Positions 13,071-24,899 are shown, numbered from the stretch's first letter. The stretch is 64,000 nt of DNA from Littorina saxatilis (GCF_037325665.1 NW_027125698.1:1-64000); one strand, 5' to 3'. A program made the numbers and translations. Notes: generated from the letters alone by a model not told the origin.

Positions 13071-14282
13071 GTAGCTCAACACAATGATCGCAGCCCAGGG
13101 TGCTAACACAGTTTGGAAGGTCAAGGTTTTATAGTATGCTTCACTAACGGGATCTTATAAAAAAAAAGCTAAAACATTTACCACTGAAGAAAAACCATCT
13201 CTGAACAATTCAAAATTGTCACACTACTAGTTTTACATTTTAAGGATCTTGCCTAGTGCACATCTTTTTATTATGAAACATTTGTATTGTAAACAAAAGA
13301 AAACACAATGTCTTGTGATCTGTAAATGTTCTTAATACAGGGAACTTTATACATTGTTCAAGTGAAGTACTGTACAGCCTATTTAGCTTGTTCATTTTCT
13401 CCCTATAATCTGCTACAATTCAATAAACTGCTGTAAACTTGTGTGCCCTTAAAGTAGATTTATGTCCTTCTGTGTGGGCACCTTCTTCTTCTTCTTCCTC
13501 TTCAGTGTTCAGTGTTTACATTTGGATGTGTGCTCTCTGGCCAAGTCTTGTTGCACAGGGGTACGGGTGGCAAGAAAAGGCCACCCTCTCAGAACGTGTT
13601 GCAGAGTCTGTTCTTCCTACCCTAGCCACAGTCGCACGCTGTAGGTGCAAAACCTATCCTTTTGATGTGTACCTTCAGACAGCAGTGTTCTGTGCAAAGG
13701 CGAAAGATGGCTGTCTGTTCTGCGTGAGTAAGATGGGGCTATGGTCTTGAATGAGCTGGTAGCTGTCTGTCTTTAAAAAAAAAAAAAAATAGACATCAAA
13801 GAAGCTGCAGCACCAGCCAAGTGTTGACCGTTTTCTTTATGCGTAACCTGGTCCTGGCAGTAGCTGTTGTCCATCTGTAAACAAGCAAGATCATTATTAT
13901 AATATATTGATGGTGTATTTGTTTTACCCAAAAGACGATTAAAATAACATTTAATTTTTGTTTTAGTTATGTGGCATACATGCAGTGGAACGATCATATC
14001 TTGTGATATCTTCCCTCTGAGAAAAAAAACTACTATTCAAAATGTACTTTTACATACTTTTTTGTTAACTTAGGCTTTTGAAGATCCACATCCAATCCTG
14101 CCACAATGTAGGCACAATCATAGGCTAAAATTGTCAGGGTTATTTACCATCGAACTGTCCTCAACATTCTATGCTGACACACACACATGCACACACACAC
14201 TGGCACAGACACATAACTTGACTTCACTTAGGAAGGTTATGTGATGCTTAAATCATTTGTCTTGCCACTAGTTCATCACAAG
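13071..14282. other. Gene-free stretch
   Basis: AT-rich. A possible + strand polyadenylation signal aataaa lies near 13422, followed by GT-rich DNA. A CTT-rich patch is at 13483-13503 and a poly-A run at 13773-13788. Short frames show no domain. Confidence 0.4.
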
Positions 14283-14600
14283 TAACCACTGTGTTTATTG
14301 CTGGTATGTGCTTAAATGGAGGGATAGTCTTATCCCATGGTAAAAAATTTTTTTTTTTTAAAAAGCCTGGCAGGTGATGTGAGATGTGAGCCAAACTGTG
14401 TTCACGAAAAGCAGCCGGCCTTTAATAACACAAAGCTGCCTCTGTACACAATTCTGCTTTTACACATGCTATCCCTTAACTTGGATTCATACCAAAAATC
14501 AAGCCTGGTTTCATAGGAAACAGTCAGAATGTTGATTCAGCATTTAGAATGATAATCTTATTTCATGTACACGCCTTGGCAAATCTGACAATTAAGTAAG
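14283..14600 (+). repeat. Family I repeat, two adjacent copies
   Basis: The diagnostic string here is ggagggatagtcttatccca, then gcctggcaggtg...gtgagccaaa (about 14317-14398). A second partial copy carries gataatcttatttcatgtac followed by gccttggcaaatctgac (about 14550-14590). Related copies recur, in both orientations, at 16080-16290, 19268-19345, 19752-19835, 20555-20870, 58520-58600 and 62745-62825. The origin is unknown. Confidence 0.6.
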
Positions 14601-14671
14601 CAGAAGTTTTCTTCACGGGACGGATTTGCTCATTTTATTATGTAGCAATGCACTTCACTTGGTCACATACA

Positions 14672-15646
14672 CACCCCCCCCCCCCCCCCCCTCTGTGCAC
14701 AGTGATAGTTTTAAACAAGGAATTCTGTAAACACAGGGGTGGTCAAATACACCCCCCCCCCTTCCCTCTGTGCACAGTGATAGTTTTAAACAAGGAATTC
14801 TGTAAACACAGGGGTGGTCAAATACACCCCCCCCCTTCCCTCTGTGCACAGTGATAGTTTTAAACAAGGAATTCTGTAAACACAGGGGTGGTCAAATACA
14901 CCCCCCCCCTTCCCTCTGTGCACAGTGATAGTTTTAAACAAGGAATTCTGTAAACACAGGGGTGGTCAAATACACCCCCCCCCCTTCCCTCTGTGCACAG
15001 TGATAGTTTTAAACAAGGAATTCTGTAAACACAGGGGTGGTCAAATACACCCCCCCCCCCTTCCCTCTGTGCACAGTAATAGTTTTAAACAAGGAATTCT
15101 GCTGTAAACACAGGGGTGGTCAAATCCACCCCCCCCCCCCCCTTCTCTCTGTGCACAGTGATAGTTTTAAACAAGGAATTCTGTAAACACAGGGGTGGTC
15201 AAATACACCCCCCCCCCTTCCCTCTGTGCACAGTGATAGTTTTAAACAAGGAATTCTGTAAACACAGGGGTGGTCAAATACACCCCCCCCCCTTCCCTCT
15301 GTGCACAGTGATAGTTTTAAACAAGGAATTCTGTAAACACAGGGGTGGTCAAATACACCCCCCCCCTCTTCCCTCTGTGCACAATGATAGTTTTAAACAA
15401 GGAATTCTGTAAACACAGGGGTGGTCAAATACACCCCCCCTTCCCTCTGTGCACAGTGATAGTTTTAAACAAGGAATTCTGTAAACACAGGGGTGGTCAA
15501 CTACACCCCCCCCCCTTCCCTCTGTGCACAGTGATAGTTTTAAACAAGGAATTCTGTAAACGCAGGGGTGGTCAAATACACCCCCCCCCTTTCCCTCTGT
15601 GCACAGTGATAGTTTTAAACAAGGAATTCTGTAAACACAGGGGTGG
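14672..15646. repeat. 13-copy minisatellite of about 75 bp
   Basis: Thirteen head-to-tail copies share gatagttttaaacaagga then attctgtaaacacaggggtg. A poly-C run of variable length in each unit makes the period vary between about 72 and 82 bp. The copies are almost identical, so the array is young. Long open frames on both strands come from the near-multiple-of-three period and are not genes. The last unit runs into the left end of the MITE at 15638. Confidence 0.95.
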
Positions 15647-16001
15647 GACTCTCTTGTGATGAAAAAAGAGGAAATCCCTTTTTTTCCAGAGGGTTCGGGG
15701 GCATGTTACCCCGAATTTTGGTTAAATGGTACATTAAAATCTGTGCAATCTGACAAAAAAGACATTCTCCACACTCCCCAACCTCCCCCCCCCCTCAAAA
15801 TTACTATTAGTTATCAGGAGTTTTCAGTCAGCACAATTTAACTCTCAAGCCTCCAGTGTTCTGTTTCATCTCCACGTCTCTCCAAATCATTCAGTCAACA
15901 AGTCATAGATATTGTAATGAAATGTGACGCGGAAAAATAGATTACTCCAGCAGAATTCGTAAGTTGTGTCCGCGGAAATCCGCGGAAAAGTCCCACCCCT
16001 G
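15638..16001. mobile_element. hAT-like MITE (364 bp)
   Basis: The 13-bp terminal inverted repeat caggggtgggact (15638-15650) pairs with agtcccacccctg (15989-16001). A CAGGGGT start is typical of hAT ends. An 8-bp target duplication is not visible, possibly because the left flank has been replaced by the minisatellite. No transposase is present. A CGCGGA-rich subterminal part lies at the right end (about 15970-15987). Confidence 0.65.
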
Positions 16002-16079
16002 AAACAGCACTACTCACTGCATGGTGCCTTTTCCAGAAATAAATTCATCAAAAAATGTCAACTCACAACAGCAAGAGTC

Positions 16080-16290
16080 AGTGTGTCGATTGTTCATATG
16101 TGACAAAGTTGAGGGATGAGCTTATCCTATGTTAAAGCCTGGCCAGAACTGAGACGGTGACGAGAAGTAGTGTGCCTATAATGACACAATGCTTTCTTCG
16201 TAAGCAATTAGATTCAACATCTCAGATCTGGTCAGGCCTATACAAATGCCATCTCTCAACTTGGTCCATACAAAAATCATGAACCTGGCT
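16080..16290. repeat. Family I repeat, inverted pair
   Basis: A + copy (gagggatgagcttatcctat, then gcctggccagaactgagacg, about 16113-16159) is followed by a - copy (ctcagatctggtcaggccta at about 16221-16240). The two face each other, forming a loose inverted repeat. Confidence 0.55.
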
Positions 16291-16360
16291 TAATTCTGTA
16301 CAGAGTGGGAATTTGTTTTTCTCTTTTTCGAAATCCAAAATAAGCAAAATCAGGTCTTAA

Positions 16361-16872
16361 AATCAATCAATCAATATGAGGCTTATATCGCGCGTATTCC
16401 GTGGGTACAGTTCTAAGAGCAGGGATTTATTTTATCTTTTTATTTTATGCAATTTATATCGTGCACATATTCAAGGCGCAGGGATTTATTTATGCCGTGT
16501 GAGATGGAATTTTTTTTACACAATACATCACGCATTCACATCGGCCAGCAGATCGCAGCCATTTCAGCGCATATCCTACTTTTCACGGCCTATTATTCCA
16601 AGTCACACGGGTATTTTGGTGGACATTTTTATATATGCCTATACAATTTTGCCAGGAAAGACCCTTTTGTCAATCGTGAGATCTTTAACGTGCACACCCC
16701 AATGTAGTGTACATGAAGGGACCTCGGTTTTTCGTCTCATCCGAAAGACTAGCACTTGAACCCACCACCTAGGTTAGGGAAGGTGGGAGAAAATTGCTAA
16801 CGCCCTGACCCAGGGTCGAACTCGCAACCTCTCGCTTCCGAGCGCAATTGCGTTACCACTCGGCCACCCAGT
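16361..16872 (-). repeat. SINE-C (C1 head type), inverted copy
   Basis: On the - strand it reads from a tRNA-like head (ggccgagtggtaacg, near 16848-16863) through the same core as 7243-7747 to an (ATTG)n tail, seen on + as aatcaatcaatcaa at 16361. It lies between segments that resemble repeat K, so it probably inserted into K. Confidence 0.8.
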
Positions 16873-16884
16873 CCAAGTCCAAAT

Positions 16885-17010
16885 GGAGCAAATCTTAAAA
16901 TGGGAGTGAATTTACAGATGTTATGAACAAGAAGTCTGCGAAAACAGGGTCATTAATAGGAAGGAGTCTTAGATTGGGGTGTCTTAAAAGGGGCAGGGGT
17001 GGAGGCCACT
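16885..17010 (+). repeat. Repeat K copy
   Basis: Phrases such as gaaaacagggtcattaatag and gtcttaaaaggggc resemble 160-305. The limits are approximate. Confidence 0.4.
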
Positions 17011-17369
17011 GTAATGACCATGAAATAATCAAAATAATACTATCAGTCATCTTATTCTCTACCAAACTTCTAGAGGTCAAGACAATGATACAGATTATTT
17101 ACTTGTGTCACTGTTAGTGTCATTCTATGAATAACAGACCGATAGAAAGAGAGCTCTGTGTCTTGTACCTGGGTTCGTGCTCAGTTGCTTGAAAATTGAC
17201 TTGTCAGAGGTTCTTCTTCAGCCTTACACCAGCCTACAGCGGTAGCTTCTACTTCACCAAACTTTGTTCTGAAACAAAACAAATAAAACACATCTTCAGG
17301 GTCAAGCATATGTATCAATTCATGATCACACAATTAAACCTTCTTCTTTGGTCAGTACTATTGAAGATT

Positions 17370-18343
17370 TGTTAATTGTTTCTTGTTCACAAAAGCACTA
17401 ATCAAACAAGAAGAGCAAACGCTCGATCGAGTCACTTTCGCAGTTCTGAATATTATATGAGGCATCAGATGGACAGGAAGAAATTGCTATTCACAACACA
17501 ATGAGTCACGTTCACATAAAATTTGAGCCCGGTCACTTTTATAGTTTCCGAGAAAAGCCCAACGTTAAGTTGTGTGTTGCCGAACAGAAAAGGCTAGTTA
17601 TCTCCCTTGTTTTTCTGATAACGTTCGTAAAAGGCTACAGATGTAAATACTTTGATGTAAAGAATAATCCTACAAAGTTTCAATCACATCCGATGAACTT
17701 TGTCAAAGATATAAAATGTCTAATTTTTCCTTTGACGCTGACCTGTGACCTTGAAAAAGGTCAAAGGTCAACGAAACCATCGTTAAAGTGTAGAGGTCAT
17801 TGGAGGTCACGACTAAACAAAATATGAGCCCGATCGCTTTGATAGTTTCCGAGAAAAGATATAAAATGTCTAATTTTTCCTTTGACGCTGACCTGTGACC
17901 TTGAAAAAGGTCAAAGGTCAACGAAACCATCGTTAAAGTGTAGAGGTCATTGGAGGTCACGACTAAACAAAATATGAGCCCGATCGCTTTGATAGTTTCC
18001 GAGAAAAGTCCAACGTTAAGGTGGTGTCTACGGACGGCCGGCCGGCCGGACAGACTAACACTGACCGATTACATAGAGTCACTTTTTCTCAAGTGACTCA
18101 AAAATTGCTCCAGGGGCTTGCAACGCAGTACAATATATTACCTTACTGGGAGAATGCAAGTTTCCAGTACAAAGGACTTAACATTTCTTACATACTGCTT
18201 GACTAAAATCTTTACAAACATTGACTATATTCTATACAAGAAACACTTAACAAGGGTAAAAGGAGAAACAGAATCCGTTAGTCGCCTCTTACGACATGCT
18301 GGGGAGCATCGGGTAAATTCTTCCCCCTAACCCGCGGGGGGTT
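17370..18343 (-). repeat. Retroposon E, inverted copy interrupted by another element
   Basis: Two pieces of one E copy are separated. 17370-17406 (gttaattgtttcttgttcac then aaaagcactaatcaaa) and 18100-18343 (aaaaattgctccaggggctt ... taacccgcgggggg) join without loss when compared with 6129-6471 and 7748-7983. The intervening 17407-18099 is the later insertion. The 3' tail beyond 17370 is missing. Confidence 0.8.
17407..18099 (+). mobile_element. Helentron/pearl-like element with two 150-bp tandem repeats
   Basis: The element lies inside the A-run of an E retroposon. Its left end reads caagaagagcaaacgctc then gatcgagtcacttt. Its right end is a perfect 9-bp hairpin, gagtcactt/aagtgactc (18076-18084 and 18091-18099), with a 6-base loop. 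The interior has two essentially identical 150-bp direct repeats (17708-17857, 17858-18007) starting gatataaaatgtc, with partial units on both sides (gagaaaagcccaacgttaag near 17550 and gagaaaagtccaacgttaag near 18001). Pearl elements of bivalves and Helentron-derived elements share this plan. No Rep/helicase is present, so it is non-autonomous. Confidence 0.7.
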
Positions 18344-19267
18344 GTACAAGATAATGAAATAGAGTGAATTTTGAAGTGCATTCATAATTAAAGCCCAATC
18401 ATGTGGTTTAACCTACCTAGTCTTGAAAAGCCTGTCCGAGGAAACAGATCAAGCACCCTTCCGCAGACCTTCCTGACGGAAGAGTCTTGGTTGTAACCGC
18501 TCACTTTCTAAAGTAGTCCATAAGCAGTTCCATGTGCCTATGTTATCACTGTAACCAGCTCCTTTGTGTACCTGTGATCTGGATGAGCTGCAACACATAA
18601 AACTTTCATATGAACACTATGTCAAGTATGCCAGTTAGCATCCATCAAACACTGACTGACTGAGGAGCATCACAAGATCTGTTCTAAGGAGGTAACAACT
18701 ATTGTCACAAAGTGTTTATGATACAGCTGCAGGCACATGGCACTGAGTGGTCAATTGGTGAGGGGGGGGGGGGGGGGGGGCAGAAGTTCTGCTCAGTCTT
18801 GTCTGCTGATACTACACTTTGTGGTGGTGTAAGGCAGGGAATCACACCCCAACCACTGGCCCCGCCCACCTGGTGTCGAGTGCCTGTGGATACATCAGTC
18901 CCAGTCATGGCTGGCCCCCGGTTGACAACTGCCATGTACGTCATGTACGGGTACATTTACTTTGCAGTACAGATTAGTTTTCAATAGCAATGACATCATG
19001 GACGCACACCTGCCCAACGCAGACAAGGACAGCAAAATCAGGGACCAAACGTGATAAAGAGTAACTAATCGTCACAAACATCAAAATGCTTTGCATTTCT
19101 TGACCAGATAACAATCATTTCTGGGCAATTGAAGATTATTATTCCACCTACAGGCTATCACCCCCATGGCTGTTACTTGTAACACATTTCATTTCTTAAA
19201 ATATGTTTTGTAAAGTAATACTGTAGTTAATAGATTTCTCTGAAAGGCACATTCCTTCTCATGAAAA

Positions 19268-19345
19268 CAATTTGGCTCACCGTCTAAGATCTGGTCAGGC
19301 TTTAAAATGGGATAAGACATGATCTCTTAACTTGTTCACATACCC
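19268..19345 (-). repeat. Family I repeat copy
   Basis: On + it reads ttggctcaccgtctaagatc, tggtcaggctttaaaatggg, then ataagacatgatctcttaac, the reverse complement of the copy at 14317-14398. Confidence 0.6.
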
Positions 19346-19751
19346 ACAATGAACGGTCTGGTTGCTCTCTGCGCCAAGTGCGATTGTGTTATGAATAAAT
19401 GCTGTAAAAGCTACAACTGTACTAGCTCATTTAAAAAAAAAATCACAAAATGTCACTTCACCACAGCAACCAAACAGTGTGTTTATTTCTGGTATAGAAC
19501 AGACACACACATACACACACACACACACACATACACCAAAGCAACACAAAAGCCCAAAACATGCCTACCATCTAAATGAGGAATCCAGTTCCAACTGTCT
19601 TCTGCCAATATAACACTGCCAGAGACACCATGGTGTAGAAAGTCAGTTTAAAGAGAGACTACCTGAAAGAAAAATGATACAATAATAATAAAACACCCAG
19701 TGCAATAGACATATTTGCTCGTTAAAGGCTTACTTTACCATGTAAAAACAT

Positions 19752-19835
19752 TTTGCTTCACAGTCTCAGATCTTGTCAGGCTTTTACTTGGGATAAGATC
19801 ATCCCTCTACTTGGACGAATAGCAACATAGATCAG
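19752..19835 (-). repeat. Family I repeat copy
   Basis: It reads cagtctcagatcttgtcagg, cttttacttgggataagatc, then atccctctacttgg on +. This is an inverted copy of the same unit. Confidence 0.6.
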
Positions 19836-20554
19836 CTTGAATGCTCTCTGTGCAGAGTGGTTTTTGTTTGTTTGTTAAAGAATTAGTTTTGTTAGCAACA
19901 CTGGTGTAGCCTGGATTTAATTACTGGCATGTTTTTCAGTTAAACTAGATGTGTCACTCAGAATGACAGGAGATGGTTCACTCAATGCAGAGCATAATAT
20001 AACATTGATTTCTTCATGCCATCTGATTTGCAGTTGAATTCACAGGGCGAGAAAAATTCTAGACTGTCCTCAACATTCTATGCTGACTGTAAATTGTAAT
20101 TATATAATACATCCACCCTAGCTAACTGGTACACTAATCACTTGCTCTGGCTTACTTCTTTTTCCAACATAATAAATCTGTTATTTGTACTTTAGCCTTT
20201 TGTGGTAAAATATTCTCATTACCACCAGTTGCACTCACAAGCTATTGCACTAGTGTATTTTGGAAATGATCAAAGGACTTACTTGTGTTCTACAACAGCA
20301 CCATGTCAGTGTTGCGGGAAGAATGAGGCAGGGCTTGGTAATAACTGAGACCTGCAAGTAAACAGAACATATTTAGAATCCCAGCATGTGTTATAATTTG
20401 TGTATATTTATATTATAAGGTCTTACATTGCAATAACAAACACACACACACACATGCACACACTCATTCAATGTGCTCTATGTGCTAAGAATAAGAGTGA
20501 TTGTTTAATGAATTAACGCTGAAGAAGCTACTAGTTGCTTAAACACATTCATAG

Positions 20555-20870
20555 CAAAATGTCACTTGATCACCACATCAAGCACACTGTATCTTCATTT
20601 CTGGTTGTATACATTGTATGCAAGTGGAGGGATGATCTTATTCCATGTAAAATCCTAGCTCAGCTGATCTCTCTCAACTTGGATTCATACCAAAAATCAG
20701 GAGCCTGGGTGTTTCTGTTCAGTGGGCATTTCCCTATTTGTTTTATTTGAATGCATTTCTTAAAAAGAACACTTCCTCTGCATAGCCGTCAGGATGTTGG
20801 TTCCACCTTTAGGAATGTGTCTTAGTGGACGGACAATCTTATTCCATGTACATGTTCCATTCCTTCGTGC
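20555..20870 (+). repeat. Family I repeat, two partial copies
   Basis: One copy carries gtggagggatgatcttattc then catgtaaaatcctagctcag (about 20624-20663). Another carries cgtcaggatgttggttccac and gacaatcttattccatgtac (about 20787-20852). Confidence 0.55.
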
Positions 20871-20938
20871 ATTATGTGATTCTACTGTATTTTAGTCATA
20901 AACAATGACCTTCATTCTAATAAGAAGAGACTATTACC

Positions 20939-21400
20939 TTTCACCTCGCCTCGGACGTGTCAACTCATATTTTGCCGCTGAGTCGGTGGACAGTTGCTGG
21001 AAACCGAGTCCGTCGTCACACTTCGGGCTTTGGCAACTAAGTTCACTTTGCGGGTCTTTCCCACATACTTGTTCGATCACAGTTTCTTTGTTCATCGGCC
21101 GAAGCAGGCCCCTCCTTCGCTCCCGTCTCGGACACAGTTTCCTCAGTGCAGTCGGGCATGAGAGCCCGCCCTTGAACGCACTCTCCCCTGTACCGCATAG
21201 TTTTAAACCTCCCCACCTTTTTAATCTCCCTGTTTGCCGGAGCTAACCACTATCGGTAACAGTGACTCAACCACAGGACTCTGAGACGTTCGCAAGAACC
21301 CAGTCCTCTTCGGAAGAAGATGATGATCAAAGATGCATTGCCGACGCCGGCCATGTTGAATTAGTGAAAACCGAAACGTGGAAGCGAAACTAACTTATCT
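20939..21400 (-). promoter_or_regulatory. CpG-rich putative promoter/first-exon region
   Basis: This block is clearly richer in CG dinucleotides than its surroundings and contains aacatggccggcg (- strand, near 21345-21357), similar to YY1-type initiator contexts. It lies directly upstream of a good - strand splice donor at 20937-20938. It probably serves the candidate ncRNA. The start site is not determined. Confidence 0.35.
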
Positions 21401-21720
21401 TCGGGAATCAATTAGGAAAATTATATGTGTAGTAGGTAGAAAAATGGCATTTAATGAGACAGATAAAACTCGGATCAAATGAGAAAGAAAGAACTATCCA
21501 AACTTGCAAGCACAGCCGCGGTAGTCCTAAGTACGTACTGAAGTTCCCGATCCATGTTTTAGTCTAACCAGCGCTGTCTCTAGTCTATAGATGCGCAACA
21601 GGATAAGAGATACCCTGAGGTTATAAGTGATACTCCCACATACGTTGCACAAGCATAATTTAACGTTACCTTATGTACGGTCCAACCGGTGTGCAATGGG
21701 TGGAGCACAGTATACGATCT

Positions 21721-21722
21721 CG

Positions 21723-21786
<64 letters not shown>

Positions 21787-22500
21787 TACTCACAAAAACA
21801 CTCTTTCTCGCAGACACACCCACACACAAACACACACACACTCTCTCTCTCTCTCTCTGTCACACACACACACACAAACTATCTTTCTCTCTCTCTCTCT
21901 CTCTGCTTTTAAGAAAGACGTGATGCAACAGCACTATCGATCTTATAACAAAAAGGAAAACAAAACAATGTTGTACATTCCCTTCGCAGTTTACACAAGC
22001 CGTACATTTAGCAAAAATGCCACTTTGACTCGACACCTATAGCCCGCATGTACACTTCGATAAGGCCGACGTGTGTCTGCCAACCTGTTGCCTTCATTTC
22101 ACTGGTATCACGTGCATCAAGCTTTTTCTTCGCATAGTGTGCGTGTTATTATTATCTTTTTCTGTCTTCTTTTATTTTGCGGCATTTTTCGTGCAAATGT
22201 TTTCTTGTCCGCTCGCAGTCTCAAACCTCTTCAATGTTCATCCTAGATCTATCTCTCTCTCTCTCTCTCTCTCTCTTTCCAGACAGATTGACAGACAGAA
22301 ACACACTCACACACATACCAACACACACACACACACACACACACACTCTCTCTCTCTTCCTCTCTCTCTAAGTACTTCTCTTTCAAATGCACTGACAGAC
22401 AGATAGACACACACGAACACACATACAAACAACCACACACACACACACATGCAGACACGCATGCACACACACACACACACACACACGCAAACACAAAGCA
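21721..22500. repeat. TC and AC microsatellite block
   Basis: (TC)n tracts lie at 21721-21776, 21841-21860, 21886-21905 and 22250-22276. (AC)n tracts lie at 21775-21840, 22300-22347 and 22433-22495. Between them, 21905-22250 shows no gene. Serine/leucine or histidine/threonine frames here are microsatellite artefacts. Confidence 0.9.
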
Positions 22501-23038
22501 TGTACTATATACACAGCTGCCAAACTCAACCTCCGACAAAACGCAAGCAGAAACCCAAACCTCACACCAAGACTCTTATCGAACGAACCGCTCTCTGGGT
22601 TCCCGATAGCGACGAGGATAGACGTGAAGCAGACTCCGATTTTTTATGGTACGGTTTTTTCTTTGGCACCTTCTTTTCGCTGTACTGCAGAGATGGTGCA
22701 TGAGCCAAGGACGAGGAGAGAGAAAAGAGATAAGTAAGCAAACCTCTGAACGTGCAGTTTTGCTAGATAGTACAGTATTGGAAAGGTCAGTAGATAGGCC
22801 CGAAGAGGCACAGGAAAAATACAATACCTTTCGTTTACATTTTTATTTTATTTCTCTTTTACATGTTCATGAAATTTCAATTGTCATAGAGTGAAAACAC
22901 TAACAAGCTTACGGCTCATAGTATTGTCTTCAAAACAAACTTATAATGAGAAATAAATGAGTCAATGGCATACGACACATTTCTGGCCCAAGAAATAGGG
23001 AAAAGGAGTTGAATTCAAGCTGAGTTCAGCCTGTGTGT

Positions 23039-23083
<45 letters not shown>

Positions 23084-24616
23084 CCCCTGGTGTATGATGG
23101 GGGGGGGGGGGGGGAGGGACTTCCTACTCAAACAGATATCTCCACAATCTGCGCGAATACTTACAAAGCTCCGTTTATATTATGGCATTGGCCACACACA
23201 CACAAACATGCATACTAACAAACTTCTCTGTCTCTCTCGTATTCTGTCTCTCTCTGGCACACACACTTCATCTCTCTATCTATCTCTCTCTCTCTCTTTC
23301 TCTCCAAACACACACACTTCATCTCTCTATCTATCTCTCTCTCTCTTTCTCTCTAAACACACACACACACATCGAGTTTCTTTCCATGCACTTCATACAG
23401 TTCACAGATTTGTGAGCTCGAGAGCGCAGCGGTACTGTAAAATGCCCGCCGCTTTTTGCATCCACGATGGCTCAGGGGTACCACAAAACGACTGCGGTAG
23501 CCTCGTGCACTGCGACAGACGAAAAGCGCGCGAAGCGTGGGTCCACGGAAGCTCAAAGGTACCGTAAGCGAACAAGCGCTGTCTATGATTCGCGATAGCT
23601 CAGCGGTACCACGTAGAAATGTTCTCTCTCTATGACAGAATGAAGGTGTGTGTGCGTGTGTGTTTATGTGAGTGTGCGCACGAGCACAGATGAGTATAGT
23701 AGTAGCATTGTAGTGTTTTGTATGTTTATGTCTATATGTGTAGCAGTAGAAGTAGTAGTAGCAGTAGTAGTTAAGAGCATAGTTAAATTTGTGAAGCGGC
23801 GCTATATAAGCTACCTTTATTAGTAGTAATACCAGATGTTGGCTATGTGTACATGTATTACCAACAGTGGTGGAGTTTTGACGAAAGTTCATTATCATTG
23901 ATAGAGCTACAGGAAAAGCAATGTATACTTATAATACACTCTACCTTCAATTTTGCAACGTTTACACTGACTGGCAGCATTACATGTATTTCGGGGGTTA
24001 TTTCTCGTCTTGCAGAGTGAATGAGTCCGTATTTATTGCAACACTTTTGACAATTGTACTTTTATTCTCTCTCCGCTTTCCCGTCGCTGTGCTTAGACTG
24101 CGATCAAGAAATGTTCGGGTTCGAACCCAAGTCCTGGCCCACAGCTACGTGTCAACGTTGCTGTCTCAGCGGGCCCGTGACGTCACGCTTAAGTTTATTG
24201 TCAACCCCCGTGCGCGGCGACCGTGACGGGTCAACGAACCGTGAAAGCATCTTCACCATCTTACAAAGGTGTCACCACGTTCTTCTTACCTGGCCATTTC
24301 GTACGTCTACCTTCGTTTTACTTACACTGGACAGATTAGTGGGGAAGGGCAGGTGTCACAGGTGAATTCTACGATCACGTTATACTAAATATAGCAGCAA
24401 CACTTCTTTTGCCTGCTCGTAAAATGAGTAGCACACATTCCTTTAGAAAAAGTCTCGATTTGACAGTGTACTTCTTGACCACAGCACACACACCCCTCCC
24501 TCCCAACCCCCTTATACCATCTCTACTGACGTATACCTCCTCCCCCCCCCCCCCCCCCCCTTTATTTTCAATCTCGAAATCTTGGACTTCAGTTTTTAAG
24601 AAATGAGACAAGCATA
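22501..24616. other. Gene-free stretch with microsatellites and a short recurrent motif
   Basis: (TG)n lies at 23041-23080, a G-run at 23100-23114, and TC/AC tracts at 23227-23372. At 23420-23620 an imperfect motif, gctcagcggtacc and variants, recurs four times at 40-80 bp spacing. A GTA-rich tract is near 23745-23772. A C-run lies at 24543-24560. No coding gene is supported. Confidence 0.5.
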
Positions 24617-24619
24617 CGA

Positions 24620-24665
<46 letters not shown>
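24617..24665. repeat. (AAT)n microsatellite
   Basis: About 15 uninterrupted ataat units followed by an A-rich end. Confidence 0.95.
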
Positions 24666-24899
24666 TAAAAACGGCTACTATGTGTCCAGTCCCTTAGCGA
24701 ACTGGAACCAGATTTCGGGTTCAGATTTGTAAAAAGCTCAGCGTAAGGGAGGCATGCAAAGATTGAATGAAAGCTTCGAACCGGAGTATTCTTGTTTGGC
24801 CTTGACTTGGGAACAGAGTTGTGTTGATTCAGATTGTGATGCGGCAGCGGAAGTAACCAATGTTGCGAACGAATTGTTTTGTTGTTGATCCGTTTTCTG

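Larger units (their letters stand above)
17169..21390 (-). ncRNA. Candidate spliced long non-coding RNA
   Basis: Reading the - strand from a CpG-rich region at about 21.39 kb, five segments have canonical splice borders. A first exon ends at 20938 (GAAAG/gtaatag). Internal exons are 20351-20283 (cttgcag/...CAA/gtaagtc), 19662-19569 (tttctttcag/...GATG/gtaggc), 18587-18417 (tgtgttgcag/...CTAG/gtaggt) and 17268-17169 (tttgtttcag/...CCCAG/gtacaag). The third exon has early stops in every frame. The best small frame from exon 1 (starting MNKETVIEQV) ends in exon 2, so a conserved long protein is unlikely. The intron between exons 4 and 5 contains the E retroposon and the Helentron-like element. 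Transcription is inferred from splice-site pattern alone; the 3' end is unknown. Confidence 0.35.

Noticed and set aside
14648-15659. Several 60-100-codon frames with repeated peptide (LNKEFCKHRGGQ)
   Set aside because: They are read through the 75-bp minisatellite; both strands are open for the same reason and there is no start context, domain or splice structure.
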